Positions 1 through 12,054 of a DNA stretch of 64,000 bases are shown here, piece after piece. The notes beneath the pieces are model-generated. The model did no database searches. It saw nothing but the letters and a program-made list of their open reading frames with translations, and was not told the origin of the DNA. Positions within the stretch are counted from its first letter, which is position 1. Every line of letters starts with the position of its first letter. Source of the DNA: Reticulitermes speratus (taxonomy: Eukaryota; Arthropoda; Insecta; Blattodea; Rhinotermitidae). Made by a program: the position numbers and the translations under genes. Where the stretch lies: contig JAJKFL010000014.1 of NCBI GenBank assembly GCA_021186555.1, positions 35,274,033 to 35,338,032 on the forward strand. Reading direction: 5' to 3'.

Positions 1-440
1 AAACACACATTTTAGGTCTAAACGTTTTGCCGAAGATCGTGCCGTGTGTAAGATAACGTTCAGACATATGGCAGAGCCAGACAGGCCATAGACGACAATA
101 TAATACGGCGCCTAAAAGATGCAAGAATACAGGCACACACTTATAATATTTCATACCTATTGCTATTACGCGGGAACAAAGGTTAGGCGAAAGCGCCTTA
201 ATGTTACGTTATACGTACATTGCCTGCCTTGTTTCCTTGAACATCATGTCGAAAGCGATTTTCTGTGATAAGTATTTAGCGGGTTACACTCAAGCAACAT
301 GCGCAAATGCTTGTGCAGTGATCATTAGTGTGGCCTGACTGTAGTGCCTATAGGTGTTAGTGAGACTAACCTTATCAAATTTCAGAGAAATCCTTTTAGC
401 GGTTCTCAAGTTTTTACGGGCAGATAAGCATAACAAAGCT
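1..440 (+). repeat. Dispersed repeat, partial copy (family R1)
   Basis: The block from 1 to about 250 repeats, with many changes, the block 3012-3270: both carry an acacacattttaggt start, a gacaatataata stretch and an end like atgttacgt...acgtacactgcc. The same end is seen inverted near 61690-61740. The next 200 bases, with a line resembling atcaaatttcagagaaatcc, look like more of the same family. No open frame of interest. The class is unknown; it could be a non-autonomous DNA element or a retroelement tail. Confidence 0.5.
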
Positions 441-597
441 TATGAGAACTTCATTTCTTCCACTTTTTTATTAGCAAATTTCAAAAATTAATTTCCATAA
501 AACTGGATGGCGTGTAATCTTCTTACATGTGTTATACCGTTCAGTGATAAAAGAACCTTTATTATTTGTTGGAGACATGCATTAGAGTAGGAACGCA

Positions 598-690
598 CTT
601 TCTTTCTTTCCTTCTTCTTTCTTCCTTTCTTCCTTCCTTTCTTTCATTCTGCTGCCTATATTTCTTTCTTTCTTTCGTTATTTACTTTTC
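598..690 (+). repeat. Polypyrimidine (TTTC)n-like tract
   Basis: Nearly pure T/C sequence with irregular tttc and ttcc units, broken once by tgctgccta. A simple-sequence tract; such pyrimidine mirrors can form triplex DNA, but nothing here shows function. Confidence 0.75.
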
Positions 691-1371
691 TTCTTTTAAC
701 GCTTAGTTCATTTATTATCAATGACAATCATATTTGCGTTAGAATCTTCTGGGAACCAAACGTTTGTTGGCAGCTCCGACGTCCTTCTTATAATGCCACT
801 CCATAAGTCTGCAGCCGAAACACGCGGACAAACACGATTTTCCACTATACCTTCGTTTCTTATATATCTTGTGCAAGGAACGTTTCAACATGAGTTCAGC
901 TAGCACACCGCGTGTCCACTCTCTCACTTTTCCAGTTCCCTTAGAAGGCTGTGAAAGACCATCAAGAAATACACTCGACACCTTCCCAGGGACGTAGAAT
1001 GTTTCAACAGAACGCCGCCCGGTAGGTGCTAATGGTTGTCCAAAGTTCGCAATTCGACATATTCGTATTTACAAACGTTCTTGTGAGATAGGATCGTTAC
1101 TTTGTACGCCCCTGCCTCAGCAGATTTTCATATAATTTGTGCTAGAGACGATTTTCAGCATTAAAATGCCAATGCGACCTTGGATGCCGAGCGTTTAAGC
1201 AAAGTCATGTTATTCAGTACGATTGACTAACTACGTGAACAACTAACAGACCCAGTTCTTTGGTAGTAGTACCCGAAGATTCAGCATCCTTGAAGACATC
1301 ACCAAACCTGGCCAATTATTACAATCCTGAGCCAGTTTCGTCCACCTTTGGTGTCTTCCTCTTCTCCTTCT
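691..1371. other. No gene seen
   Basis: AT-rich sequence with short frames only. I see no coding homology, RNA gene or repeat border in it. Confidence 0.5.
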
Positions 1372-1865
1372 TAGATGGCACTACAGTCCAATGCGGACCT
1401 TCGCCTCCTTAATGGACTTCTTCCAGTCAGCTCTGTTTTTTGACCTCTCTTTCCAGTTTTTAATTTTGCTTCTATTAATATCTGTTTGTACACAGTTCCA
1501 CCATCTGTTTTTTTGGTGGTCCTCTTAGTCGATTTCCCTGGGAATTATTATGAAATACTTGACTTGCTTTTCTTTTACTATCCATTCTATTAACATGACC
1601 AATCCAATTCAACCGACTTATTCTGACAAATGAAAGTATATCTAAATATCCAAACAGCTGCATTAATTCCTTATTATATCGCTTTCCCCAATTCTCATTT
1701 CCTTTAATTCCCCCAAACATTCTTCTTAAAACTTTTCTTTCAAAAGCAGCCAGCCGTTCAGTAATACCTCTGCTCCGTATCTTGCCACTAGTCTTATTCA
1801 TGTCTTGTAGATTTTTGTTTTCTGCTCTGAGTACTGAAGACTCTTTAGTAGGGGAAGAAGTACAT
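1372..1865 (-). pseudogene. Non-LTR retrotransposon reverse transcriptase, C-terminal relic
   Basis: Read on the minus strand, three frames in turn give the last part of a non-LTR (LINE) polymerase. First comes KTKIYKT followed by RLVARYGAEVL, then AFERKVLRRMFG and the RLNWIGHVNRMD block that follows the RT thumb. It ends in RADWKKSIKEAKVRIGL and a stop near 1385. Two frame changes, near 1790 and near 1500, and a stop after YKT mean it is dead. The catalytic RT core is not in the window, so this is a 5'-truncated or eroded copy, the usual fate of such elements. Clade not settled. Confidence 0.85.
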
Positions 1866-2639
1866 AATCTGCTCTATGTGCATATGTCATTTTTCAATCT
1901 CTGGTCTTAATTCATTTTTATTTGTTAAATTGTACCAAATTATGTATAGTCACTCAATGTTTGAAAATTATATGTGCCAGTTTTTACAAATTCATTTTCA
2001 TTGAAAGGGTCTTTAGGTCTCGTGATCTGTTATTCTACGATCCACATTATCCTTATCAATCAGAATAGCTGATGTTTGAGTCGAGAAAGAAAGCGGGCTT
2101 TCGAGTACTGCGTTCAAAACAATGTACCGTTACAGCATGGAATATGGATCATTCTGAACACATATTTCTGACGGACATATTGAAGAAGGCATGAATTTTA
2201 GCGTAAACTTAAAATTAATTCGCTTCACTCCGTATGGAAAGGCTGAGTTGCGAGACTTACGTCGAGATGGCAGTTTAAGCTACACTATGCAATAAGATTG
2301 GCCTTTAGACGCTCTTTACGAAGCAAGAAAAGAACTCCTTACGTGGAGGTCACGTTTATCCGACCCTCTGTCTGGTCCTAACCCAGTATTAGTGATTAAA
2401 ATTTGGCAAATTTGAATGAAACTCGGTGCAGGATTTCTTAGCACAAAGCTGCCAGCTAGTAGGCCTTCGACATAGAAGGTTTCCACCTAATGCCGCTGAG
2501 CAATTGCTTCATGAAAGTCGGTGTAGTGAAGACAAACTTTTCCTACAGACTTAAATTATTTTGTCTATATTTTCTACACTTTTTACCCGATTTGGACAGA
2601 ATTCGGCACAGATGTCCAGAAACCTGATTGAATGATTGT
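1866..2639. other. No gene seen
   Basis: No coding homology. Stretches near 2340-2430 (sentence-like pieces such as tttggcaaatttgaatgaaactcggtgcagga) recall the R1 repeat flanks but are too diverged to call. Confidence 0.4.
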
Positions 2640-3420
2640 GAATTTGAAAATATTCGCGCTTAAAGCCATTCTGTACTTAGGAACGTAAATAGATTTGTAT
2701 CCGCCCTTTCCTTTCTTTAAGCGCGTTTGCAAAATTGCGAAAAGCGACTATTACCTTCGTCATGATTGTCTGTCCGTCTGTCCGACCGTACGTCCGCATG
2801 GAACAACTCGGCTCCCACGGAAGAGATTTTCTTTGAATTTGATATTTGAGTATTTTTTGAAAATCTGTTGCGAAAATTCAAGTTTCATTAAAATCTGACA
2901 AGAATAACGGGTACTAACATTAAGACCTAAGTACATTTATAATAATATCTCGCTCAATTCTTCTTACTCGTAGAATGAGAAATGTTTCAGACAAAAGTTG
3001 TAGAGAAAATCAAAACACACATTTTAGGTTCAATAACCTTTTTAAGAAAAGCGTGCTTTTATGAGATAATGTGGAAAAATATGGTAGAGTCAAACAGACC
3101 ACAGATGACAATATAATATGGCCCATGCGCACTGCATGCTGGATAACTAAGGCTACAGACACAAACTCAGAATATGGAATACTTATTGCTTTTCCATGTC
3201 AACAATGGCTACGCGAACGCGCCTCAATGTTACGTATATACGTACACTGCCTTTATTGTTTTTATCCGATTTTAGTGAACTTCGGTATAAGTGATCTTCA
3301 TATAGTACTGTTGCACATTTATAGATATCGTGAAAATCGGCGCAGGAAAGGCCGTACTTCTTTTGTTAACGTAAAGGAAAATACATTTGCGCGTGTACCG
3401 CGAACCCATGTGAGATTCTG
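2640..3420 (+). repeat. Dispersed repeat, longest copy (family R1)
   Basis: A head with tgtccgtctgtccgaccg near 2768, a middle with aaattcaagtttcattaaaa and a tail with cgcgaacgcgcctcaatgtt near 3212 are all matched, in inverted order, by 61690-62110. The tail is matched by 1-250. Small open frames inside show no known protein. Probably a mobile element of unknown class, length at least 0.65 kb. Confidence 0.6.
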
Positions 3421-3599
3421 AATATAAGGAACACCTTTGTAAAGTTTGTGTACTACGTCATAGTGTACATAATTGGCAGTCTGAGGTTGTGCTTTGCAGT
3501 TCATCGCAACTGTTTCCTTCCCCTTCTGAGGTGGTGCCTTGCGGTCCATCTCGTCTCGTCAACGGACGTTAAGTGTTCTCATATTCCCTTTAGTCAAAG

Positions 3600-3740
3600 A
3601 ACGAGTACTATCTTCTCCTAACTATCTCCATGCAGCAGAGTGTTATGGGAAGTCACTAGTTGCTCATATTGTTAGAAAATTCGCTGAAGGTTCTTTACCG
3701 TGCTCACAGAACCCCTCGAAGTTCGAGGCCTTGGCTAACA
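3600..3740 (+). repeat. Dispersed repeat R2, partial copy
   Basis: Shares the order 'agtcactagttgctc - ttagaaaattcgctg - ggttctttaccgtgctcacag' with diverged copies near 33740-33920, 39930-40265 and 45060-45300. Coding capacity is not obvious. Likely the end of a retroelement. Confidence 0.45.
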
Positions 3741-4131
3741 TGCTGGTTGTTTACACTGAGGAGATCAAGCCCCCCCCCCCCAATCACTACTGCTTTGGCA
3801 CCGCTTTGTAGTGCCACCATATTTTACTTGCTCTAGCTGGGTATCTAACACTGCTAGGCACTACTGTTGTAATACCGTAGTGTTTGGTATCCAGCGCAAT
3901 TGTTACCGGGTACGCTGCAACAGCAGGACGACGCTGGCTTTCGCGGGAACGAACTGCATGTATTAACGGGTAGCGGGGCTGCCACCGCCAAACGTAATTT
4001 GTTGAAATAAATGAGCGCCATTCGGTAGGCCCGTTCCTATAACTCTCTAAACTACCGGATGCCTCAGGCGTGGGTTTTGAAAAGGGACTGGTGCCGGGAT
4101 TAACTGTCTTACTGTAATAACACTCGCCAAA
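3741..4131. other. No gene seen; C-run at 3770-3781
   Basis: Contains a run of cytosines near 3770 and otherwise unique sequence without coding homology. Confidence 0.5.
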
Positions 4132-4140
4132 CTCTCTCTT

Positions 4141-4171
<31 letters not shown>

Positions 4172-4205
4172 TTATTTATTTATGTGTATACACACACACA
4201 CACAT
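4132..4205 (+). repeat. Compound microsatellite (TC)n(TA)n(TTTA)n(AC)n
   Basis: Successive runs of tc, ta, ttta and ac units are visible directly. A compound simple repeat, likely length-variable. Confidence 0.95.
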
Positions 4206-6094
4206 TACAAAAGATAGACATTTTATCTGACTCTAACCACACTGATTGTACCACTGACCTAATGCACTCCCTGCCCTTTGGAAAACACAAAAGCTCCGAA
4301 ACTCCTTATTCTATCATTTTCAAAATAATTTGACCTATCCTTTCTGAAAAATGACAAAACCAAAACACTCAAATATCTCATTCAAACGTTATCGCCACTG
4401 TTATCTGAACAGAGTAGGACAGTGCGACCGCGTTTGTCACAATGTTCATGTGAAGTGTAATGATCGTCGACCGATATGCATTCCTGTATCAACAGATTTG
4501 TCTCTCAAAATTATAATTTTTTGGGGTTGTAATCTGCAAGGCTGCTGTGCTTAAAGTACTATTGCCTTACTGCAGTAACCTGCTAACACTTATGTCACAA
4601 GTTACGTTGTAAGCCTACTGACACTAGTATTCCGTAACTAGGCCTCTTTATACTTGCCACATTGACCTGAATCTTTTGCTAATTATTGACATTACGCAAA
4701 ACTGCCGTAATAATTGGGCAGATCGGCAAACTATGGCCCGTGGTTTGCTGCATTACATCGCGGGATAACCTGCGTTACACAATCAAAATCCCACTCTCTG
4801 CTGTCAGCCACTAATTTTCTAGCATATTCGACGCTGTGCTACTTACGAGGAATATCGAAGCCGTCGCTTCAGTTCACAACCTAAGGATGAAAGATACTTT
4901 TGTGACACAGATCCTCTTTACGCGAAACATGCATAATGTCTTAAGCTAAACAAAATATAAACCAAAATCCGTCCAAAATTGTAATAATTTGTGTGATTGC
5001 CGCTTAATGACCACCTCTTCTCCAGTCTTCATCAATTCATCTACACACTGAAGTCTCGACTTTCCTAAACCTCTAAGTTCGGTATTTCGATCTTTCATTA
5101 TCATCTGTATTAATAGCATTGTTTAATACTTTCGTGACTGTACTGCGAAGAACCGAGATGCGATCATAAGGCTTGCGATTCGGCTTCCCCCACTCTCTTG
5201 CTATTGCGCAGATCATTGTCAGCTCAGTCAGATTCTGTCTTTCATTAAGTGCAGTTGATGGCTTTTGTGAGAACCTCCTCCAGTCTGTAATGAATTTTTG
5301 TGCCTCGCAAAGTGTTTGTATTTTATTAAAATAAACTTTCGTGTATTTGTAATTTTGAAGGTTTATTATAATTTTATTACTCGTATTTCATAAGTTCTTG
5401 CAACCAGAGGAACCTTTTATATTGAAAATCGATTCCGATATTTGTGAGAGTTCTATCAGTCCCAATTTATCACGAACATTGAGACTGTACTGTAATTATC
5501 TACATTTCGTTTGACGTCAGTGACTTAAGCATTATTAACCCAATTTCCAACCATCGAAATATGGTCATTCCTGGAGCGTAGCTACTTCTATAACAGTCGA
5601 CATAGAACGGCTTCCTAGGTCTATCTTCTCTTCTAGTACAATTTAAGCAAAAAGAAGCCCCATTAAACTAGGAGTCGACACACAGTACTTCATGCAGAAA
5701 ATCACTTCTTTTGCCTCTATGGCTTGTCCTTTACAGCAGTACCTCTTATGCACCCGGTATATCTTTATTACCATAATGAACTAAAACTGGACGAAGGCGG
5801 AATAACAAGCAAATTAAGAAACTAAAGAGTGCGCATATAATAAAAATAGGAGTTAGGCTTCCAATCGCACAGAGAAAGTGTACATCGATAAGAAGTGTAC
5901 GAGACGCGAGCACAAATGTACGCAAACTGTTATCTTCTCACTTTTTAACTAAAACTGCGACGTGTCATTAAATTTTAACAAAACTCTCCAATATTACAAT
6001 TCTTTCAGGGATTTCCCAGCTGTTAGTTGTGATAATACGAACGTTGAGGCGCTGCAGAATTTCGTTGCGAATTCTCCAAGGATGTGTGGAACAT
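4206..6094. other. No gene; one dispersed-repeat patch near 5170-5340
   Basis: The stretch 5190-5270 (cccactctcttgctattgcg, cagatcattgtcagctcagt) recurs inverted at about 50700-50820 inside a MITE-like element, so it is a mobile-element relic. The remainder shows no coding homology. Confidence 0.5.
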
Positions 6095-6335
6095 CTGTCA
6101 CTTTAATTTTCGATGTCCTTCTCCCATTGTGTAGGACACTTGTAATCCAATTTTTCAAATCTTGCTCCCCTTCTGTAGGACACTTTTCACCCAAATGTTT
6201 GATTTCTTACTCCTCTTGTGTAGGACACTTGTTACCCCAATTTGTAATGTCATGCTCCCCTTGTGTGAGATAAATATCTTGTCCACTTTTTAACATCCTG
6301 CTCCTTTTGCGTAGGATACCTCTTACGTCCACTTC
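6095..6335 (+). repeat. Degenerate 45-bp tandem repeat, about 5 units
   Basis: The motif tgtgtaggacacttgt recurs at about 6131, 6175, 6220, 6265 and 6311, a spacing of 44 to 46 bases, each preceded by tgctcccctt-like sequence. Old and diverged minisatellite. Confidence 0.8.
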
Positions 6336-7139
6336 GCGAATTCCTTCTCGCCACATAGTTCTACTCTGGTTTTAATTATCCCCAAAATATGAAGGCGAAA
6401 ATAGTAAACTATTATGAGGGTGTTTCGTAATACTATCCAGTTCTCTGTGGCTTCTCATCTCTGCGAGACCCAAGCATGTATTTTTCTAAACACCCTGTAC
6501 TAAAAAACATCCATAATTTCAGTTAATTATTCTCTCTTCGTGTTTTTCTTCCGATATAATTTAGTGACCTTGTTGACTTAATTAAATATCTCCTTTCAAA
6601 AGGCATGTAATTGGCGGAGAGGTAGTTAATTCTAGATTTATTTCTACATTTATTTACACATTGAATCAAAATTTATAGATATAATAGAACTTTTATTTAA
6701 GCTACACTGTAATTGCCAGTGAGGACAGTTCTTTAACGAGTTCGTGCATGCATCGTTTACATTGCACATATGTTTAACAGAAGGGATGCAATGCACTGCG
6801 ATATTAGAAGAATTATACGCATATGACAACGACTAGGCCTGTAGGCCTGTTGGCTTTTGAGTCTTGGAACAGATTCCTAGACGTGGTCCGAAATTTTAAC
6901 TTTAACAATCCCTCCACCCCCTTTCCGTTGCTTTAGACATCATTGTATATATATTCTATCACTCGACGATAAGAACCTTCCGGCATATTCACCATAGTTA
7001 AATAATCTACTAATTAAAAGCAAATTGAATTTTACGAGAATAAATATGGATGACTCACTTTCAAACGAAAATTAAATTACCGGAAAAAATATTGAAAGTA
7101 AATCCGGTGGGCGGCAGATGGGGAAAAATACACGTGTGT
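6336..7139. other. No gene seen
   Basis: AT-rich sequence, no coding homology, no clear repeat border. Confidence 0.45.
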
Positions 7140-7310
7140 CAATGTTGCATCCGTCTGAGTTGGGAAGGGGGGGGGCGACCCGTGACGTCAGAGCGTGGGA
7201 TTAAGAGTAATAACAGTTATCGGCCTGGTCGATGGAGCAGGCGACCAATCATTTAGCCTCAGGTGCAAGTCACCGGGCGCTTGCCCTTTACCGTAGAGAT
7301 GAGCCAATTA
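7140..7310 (+). promoter_or_regulatory. Promoter-like GC patch with CRE and CCAAT motifs
   Basis: In an AT-rich region this patch is GC-rich. It holds a full palindromic cAMP-response motif (tgacgtca near 7185), a CCAAT-type box (gaccaatca near 7242), a second ccaat near 7306 and a G-run near 7166. It lies 11 kb upstream of the Dscam start exon, whose 5' border looks like a splice acceptor, so an upstream untranslated first exon must exist somewhere. This patch is one candidate only. No TATA box or initiator stands out. It could equally be a fragment of a mobile element. Confidence 0.25.
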
Positions 7311-7397
7311 CACAAGTCACATGCTTTTGCATCCTGATTGACGTTTGAATCTAATTTTCTTAAAATTCTAGAAAAGATGGCTCTGCATATTTTATAA

Positions 7398-7515
7398 TAG
7401 ACATGACAGAATACAATATTTCATAGGAGACATTACATAGAATACAATATTTAATAAGACCAGTTACATAGAATAAAATAGTTCATAATATACATTACCC
7501 GGAATACAATACTTC
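7398..7515 (+). repeat. Degenerate 31-bp tandem repeat, 4 units
   Basis: agaatacaatatttcat-type motifs recur at about 7408, 7439, 7470 and 7500, each preceded by acattaca. Small diverged tandem repeat. Confidence 0.75.
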
Positions 7516-8740
7516 TGTGGTTAAGTTCTATGAAAGCATGTCTGAAAACGTACTTTGTAGATTACTAAATTAGTGAATATGATAGTATTTCTGAACAGAA
7601 GTGCCAGAGGCCGTTTGTTTTTGTGATGTAGGTATGTTTCCTTTGACTTAATTAAATGTTTGTAGTTACTGAATGGGCGCAGTGTGCTACACGACACATG
7701 TCTAATTACATCACAATTTTCTAACAGAATGTACCCGATTGTCTTTCTGATTCTTGACACTCATTTAACAGCAGAAAATTTTTTGTTGTAGGTGACGTTC
7801 TTCAGCTGTCTGTAGTAAAGTACAGAACAAATAAATGCATGGAAGTGTATAAACATGTGTTTGAGAACTGTAACATTTTATGCAACTAATTGAAAAGGGA
7901 ACCTGTGGAATATTTTCTGAATAACTAATTGTAGGAAATAATCTTTTTCTTCATCGTATTCTGTCAGAACGCCCAACGAGTCTGAAGTGCTTCTGCTGAA
8001 GAATCGCGGTCATAAAATGTAGGCGTTTGTTGCAGCGGGCCTTGAATCATTATTGAATGAAATTTTCGAGTACATTTAATAGGTCTAATATCCATTTTCA
8101 AAATTCTTAAATTTCTAAACAATGTAATTTTACGTTGTCCCTACTTTTGTTTCCAAGCCATAATCTGTTTTTTTTAGCATTGGCGCGATTTAGTATTGGT
8201 TTAGAAGTACTTCATTAGCCACACATTCCAAATACGTGGGCTATGCAGCGATGCCTTTTATTGTAATTAATGAATAGTAAATCGGGAAGAATATGGAAGG
8301 ATAAGTCGTTGCCTAATTTGCCTACTATGACATTACTTGCCTGGAGGTAGTGGAACATCCATGGAAAGACTCTGTCAGAATAGTCTGTTTCCGGACCAAG
8401 ATTTGAACCTAGAGTTTGCTGACTACAAATAAGCTCGATTGCAAAATTCGTTCTCAAGAACTGAAGGAACATACAAAAATCCCCAATTTTTCGGCCAAGA
8501 TATTCGAACTCGGGAATTCAGAAAACGAAGAGGTATTGCCAACTGTCAATGCGAAGCAAATTCGCAGGCATTGCTAACAGCCTCGCTTGTAATTGAAATG
8601 ACACTGGGATTCTGCAGAACAAATGTTTTCACGGCAATATTCAGCACCACGTCTAAACAGACTAATCAATACACAGGGTTCCGCTTCGATACTTCTGGAA
8701 CTAATTTACCGTTGCGTTCTTGAAAACTGTAGCAATATAA
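7516..8740. other. No gene seen
   Basis: Short frames on both strands have no recognisable homology. No repeat border called. Confidence 0.45.
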
Positions 8741-8880
8741 TCGTTATTTTCATGATAAATCCTTTAATTCTGCGTAGCTGGTTACATGTTTCAGCACATT
8801 TTGTGTGCCATCATCAGACCCAGAATGAAGACGGAAGTGTGTCTTTTTATACACATACGCATACGTATGTATAATGTTTT
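8741..8880 (-). mobile_element. Penelope-like element end with hammerhead-like motif
   Basis: On the minus strand 8778-8817 gives CTGATGA, a stem (GCACA/TGTGC with a caaaa loop), GAAAC, a two-base loop, then GTA followed by ACC. GGT just before CTGATGA can pair with that ACC. This is the order of a type I hammerhead ribozyme core with a minimal stem III, the form described for Penelope-like retroelement ends. One unpaired T sits between CTGATGA and stem II. No coding part of an element is recognisable beside it. Confidence 0.5.
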
Positions 8881-9399
8881 ATGAACCTCTGAATATAACA
8901 TATAATAAGATCGGTAGTATAGTACTGTATATTTAAAATCACAATACGAAAATATTCTAATACTTTAAGATTACTTAAAGTTAGGATATGATACACGAAT
9001 TCATGAATTCACTTCCCTAACTAAACTTATAATCATCGCTGCGCCAAAGAACTCCTCGGCACGCACAATATGGTGGTACCAATTAATCCCCCAACTGACA
9101 GTGACAGTATTTTGTGTGTAAAATAGTGGTCAATAAATGCAACCTTCTTCATAATGGAACTTTGTAGATTACTATTCTTTGTTGGTTATTTAATTACGGT
9201 GTCAGTATCAGGGACTATATAGTCGAATATTGGGTGAGTCATAACTAATACAATTGAAAGTACTTGGAAAGAAGTGGTCTAAGAGTACCACTGTACCGGT
9301 CTCTGCGTTTAGGGACGATGAAAATCTCAAAGTAGCCAGTGCTTTAAAACTAACGCCTCCGTCTGTCAGTCACTGCTGCGTGCGGTTTGTGTTCTTGTA
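8881..9399. other. No gene seen
   Basis: AT-rich sequence without coding homology. Confidence 0.45.
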
Positions 9400-9690
9400 A
9401 GCTCCCCGTACGACCCTCCCACTTACGATCAACCGAAGTTACGACCAAAATGTCCTAAAAAAATTTAAATTCAGTCTGCTATAAAGTGTCATTAAAATTT
9501 AATTTAGGATTACATTTCGAATTGTGCGCACAAAATGTTTATTATCACAACTTGTCATGGGAGAATGATTCATCCTTCTCTCTAATCCCCTTCGCCCTTC
9601 TGGATGGTGTATATTCCACCTCATTTCACATTTTCGACGTAGGACCAATTCGACTTATGACCCTGTGTTCAGAACGCGTCCTGTTAGTAC
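9400..9690. mobile_element. Possible Tigger-type MITE fragment
   Basis: Repeated words of the type gtacgaccctcccacttacg, aagttacgacc and, at the other side, cgacttatgaccctgtg resemble the acttacgacc-rich ends of Tigger-derived MITEs. Borders and target duplications are not clear, so the call is weak. Confidence 0.3.
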
Positions 9691-10649
9691 GTTGGTAGTA
9701 CTTGTACTTGCACCTGAGCACTGCGGAAGGGAAGTGTTGATCTGCATGTGGCGTTCTTGCACAGTGCGACAGTAGACTAGTTTGCAGGTGTTTCCGATAA
9801 ACCTACTGCCTCCATTTTCAAAGTCGAATTTAGTAGGTCAAAATTTTAAAGATAGAAATGGAGATTTGAGCTAAGAGCAAGTTGAATTACCTTGGTCCGT
9901 TCAGACATTTCTGCGCATGAAACATATCTCTGGAATAATATACGTACAACCGTTACTATAACGGCGGGAGTGTGCTGTAGCAGACCTACTTCTCGTCATG
10001 GCGAAGGGCCTTGACGTGGTCATAACTACAACTTCTTCTACAAATGGCAATATATCGTGTTGGGAGGGAAGAGTAAGCGCCTGGGGCTTCAGTACATAGT
10101 GGATTGTTCGCTTAGGCTGAAGGCCTTTGTGACCTGTGCGGAAAGTCACGTTGGCTGAAGAGCTTCTTGATTTGGAGGGGGATACGAGCCGTGCCCCGTC
10201 TTTTAATTATATCCAGGCAATTTCTTAACAACCAGGGCCATCGAGAGCGTGTACGGGCCCTGGAGAAATAATTTTTCGGACCCCCAGCAAAGGCAGACAG
10301 GCTAAAAATCAAAACATATGCAACATATTCGGGCCCCGAGCCCCCTTCCGGACTGCCGGTGCCCAGTAATTTGTACTGGCTTGTCCCGATCTCGTTGGCA
10401 CGGCTTACAACTGAGGAAAATTACGGAAAACCTAAGGCACACTAGAAGAAAAGTGCTATGCAAATTTCTTTCTCGCAAACTGGCCTTCAATTTACGCGCA
10501 GCCTCGACTGGTCTGTTCACTTCCAGTCGCTTTTGGCTAATGTTTCAGGTGACTATAGCCAGTCTGCTGTCAGAACGAGAGGCTTCTTTGCCGAAGAAAG
10601 GGGCTCCTCGCAGAAGTTAACTTTGAGTCCGAACTCTAGGATGGTGCTG
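9691..10649. other. No confident gene; probable retroelement surroundings
   Basis: Several overlapping frames occur, partly because the sequence is less AT-rich, but none matches a protein I know. A stretch near 10230-10400 with many ggccc words may be part of another repeat. Confidence 0.35.
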
Positions 10650-11260
10650 TCACGTGTTCCACGAAAAATATAACCTCCACGTTCTCTTGAATTTCTTGTT
10701 ACTAACATAAGAAGGCGCTATAATCGCAACGCAAAAACACGTAAATTGTATCCCCTGCAACTTCCAGACGTGGGTGGGAACAACGGACCTTCCATCGTAG
10801 GTAGAATAAGCTGGTTGCAAAGCAAAACACTCTTTCTGAGACACAGAAAACGTCTCTTAAGGCGAGCGCTTATTAAGCCCAGTCTCTGGGCTGTCTTCTT
10901 TCCGACCTCATGTATGCTTTTCGGCCAGGTCAGCTGTGTATCGAGGTCACCCAAAGGTATCAAGTTATATCGACCCACTGCATTGGCTCCTCCATGATCT
11001 GTACCCTCTGGGGCTTTTGGACACTTTCCTCGGGCTTTACGAAAAGCTCCGCGGTGCTCTTATGGGCGTTGCTGGCGACCTTCCACTCCCGCAGACAGTG
11101 CTCGATGGTATTTAGACATGTCTCCAAGAATCTAACGTGCAGCGCTGGCTGGCGGGCTGTACCGATGACGACCGTTTCAGCTGTGTAGAACGCTATCTGG
11201 ACTTGGCGAGAAAGTGTCAGCATGTCATTCGGGTACAGGCAGAAAGTTTGCACTGGGCCT
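10650..11260 (-). pseudogene. Jockey-like non-LTR reverse transcriptase relic
   Basis: Minus-strand frames give the second half of a non-LTR RT. The remnant of the catalytic YADD box reads YPNDM (near 11225). It is followed by LREWKVASNAHKS (usual form: W+I..N..KS), PQRVQIMEEPMQWVD, LDTQLTWPKSIHEVGKKTAQ and then the thumb (WKLQGIQF, SYVSN). The reading crosses at least two frame changes, near 10975 and near 10830. The aspartate pair is broken, so the copy is inactive. Jockey clade is inferred from the order of these blocks. Confidence 0.8.
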
Positions 11261-11539
11261 CTTCATCCAGCACGATATGAGTCCACGTGGCTAACTGGAT
11301 GAATGTTCAAAATGTGCGTGAATGAATGCAGGACCATGAGATTTGCACTATGTACATTGGGAAACTGAGGATGGCTATTCTGTTGAGAAGAAATTCGATC
11401 CATTTGAACGAGTAGGAAGAGGAAGGCGCTGCTACCGTCTGAGGGAAGGCGCGTAGGGGATGTCTTGTTAGGGCCATTAGGCACAGCGAGCAGGGAATGG
11501 CCGTGAAAGCTTAAATTCAGAAAGGCAGAGGATTAATGA
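11261..11539. other. No gene; likely upstream part of the RT relic
   Basis: Lies directly upstream (minus sense) of the RT relic, but I cannot align it to RT motifs with confidence. Confidence 0.35.
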
Positions 11540-12054
11540 ACATGTCAGTACCAGACTAAACCTAGATAAAAATGTTAAGATGTCGGTACAATATTAAGGT
11601 GTCTGTATGAAGTGAAACTTAGACAAAAATTTCACATGTCAGTACCATGCAAAATATTTATGCATAACAACCATGAACTTGCCGGTTGAAATTGATATAA
11701 AGGTTCACGTGTCAGTGCGATATGGAACTTGGATATAATGTTCACTCGAGAGAGTGTCAGTTGTACGTGAACTTTTGTAGGAAGTTTATACGCTACCTCC
11801 ACGCCGAAATTTGATACAGTATTAACCTACCAGTGCTACGTGAAACCTAGGTACAACGTTAACATGTTAGTACCACTTGAAGCGTGGTTACATTGCTAAC
11901 CTGTCAGTTCTGTGTAAAAGTGCGTAAATTTTAACGTGTCTATACCACTCGAGGATTATATAAAATGTTCACATGTCAGTACTAGCTGAAATAATGATAG
12001 TGTGTCAGTGCCAGGCAAAACATGGACTCAATTAACATATCATTAAAAGCAAAT

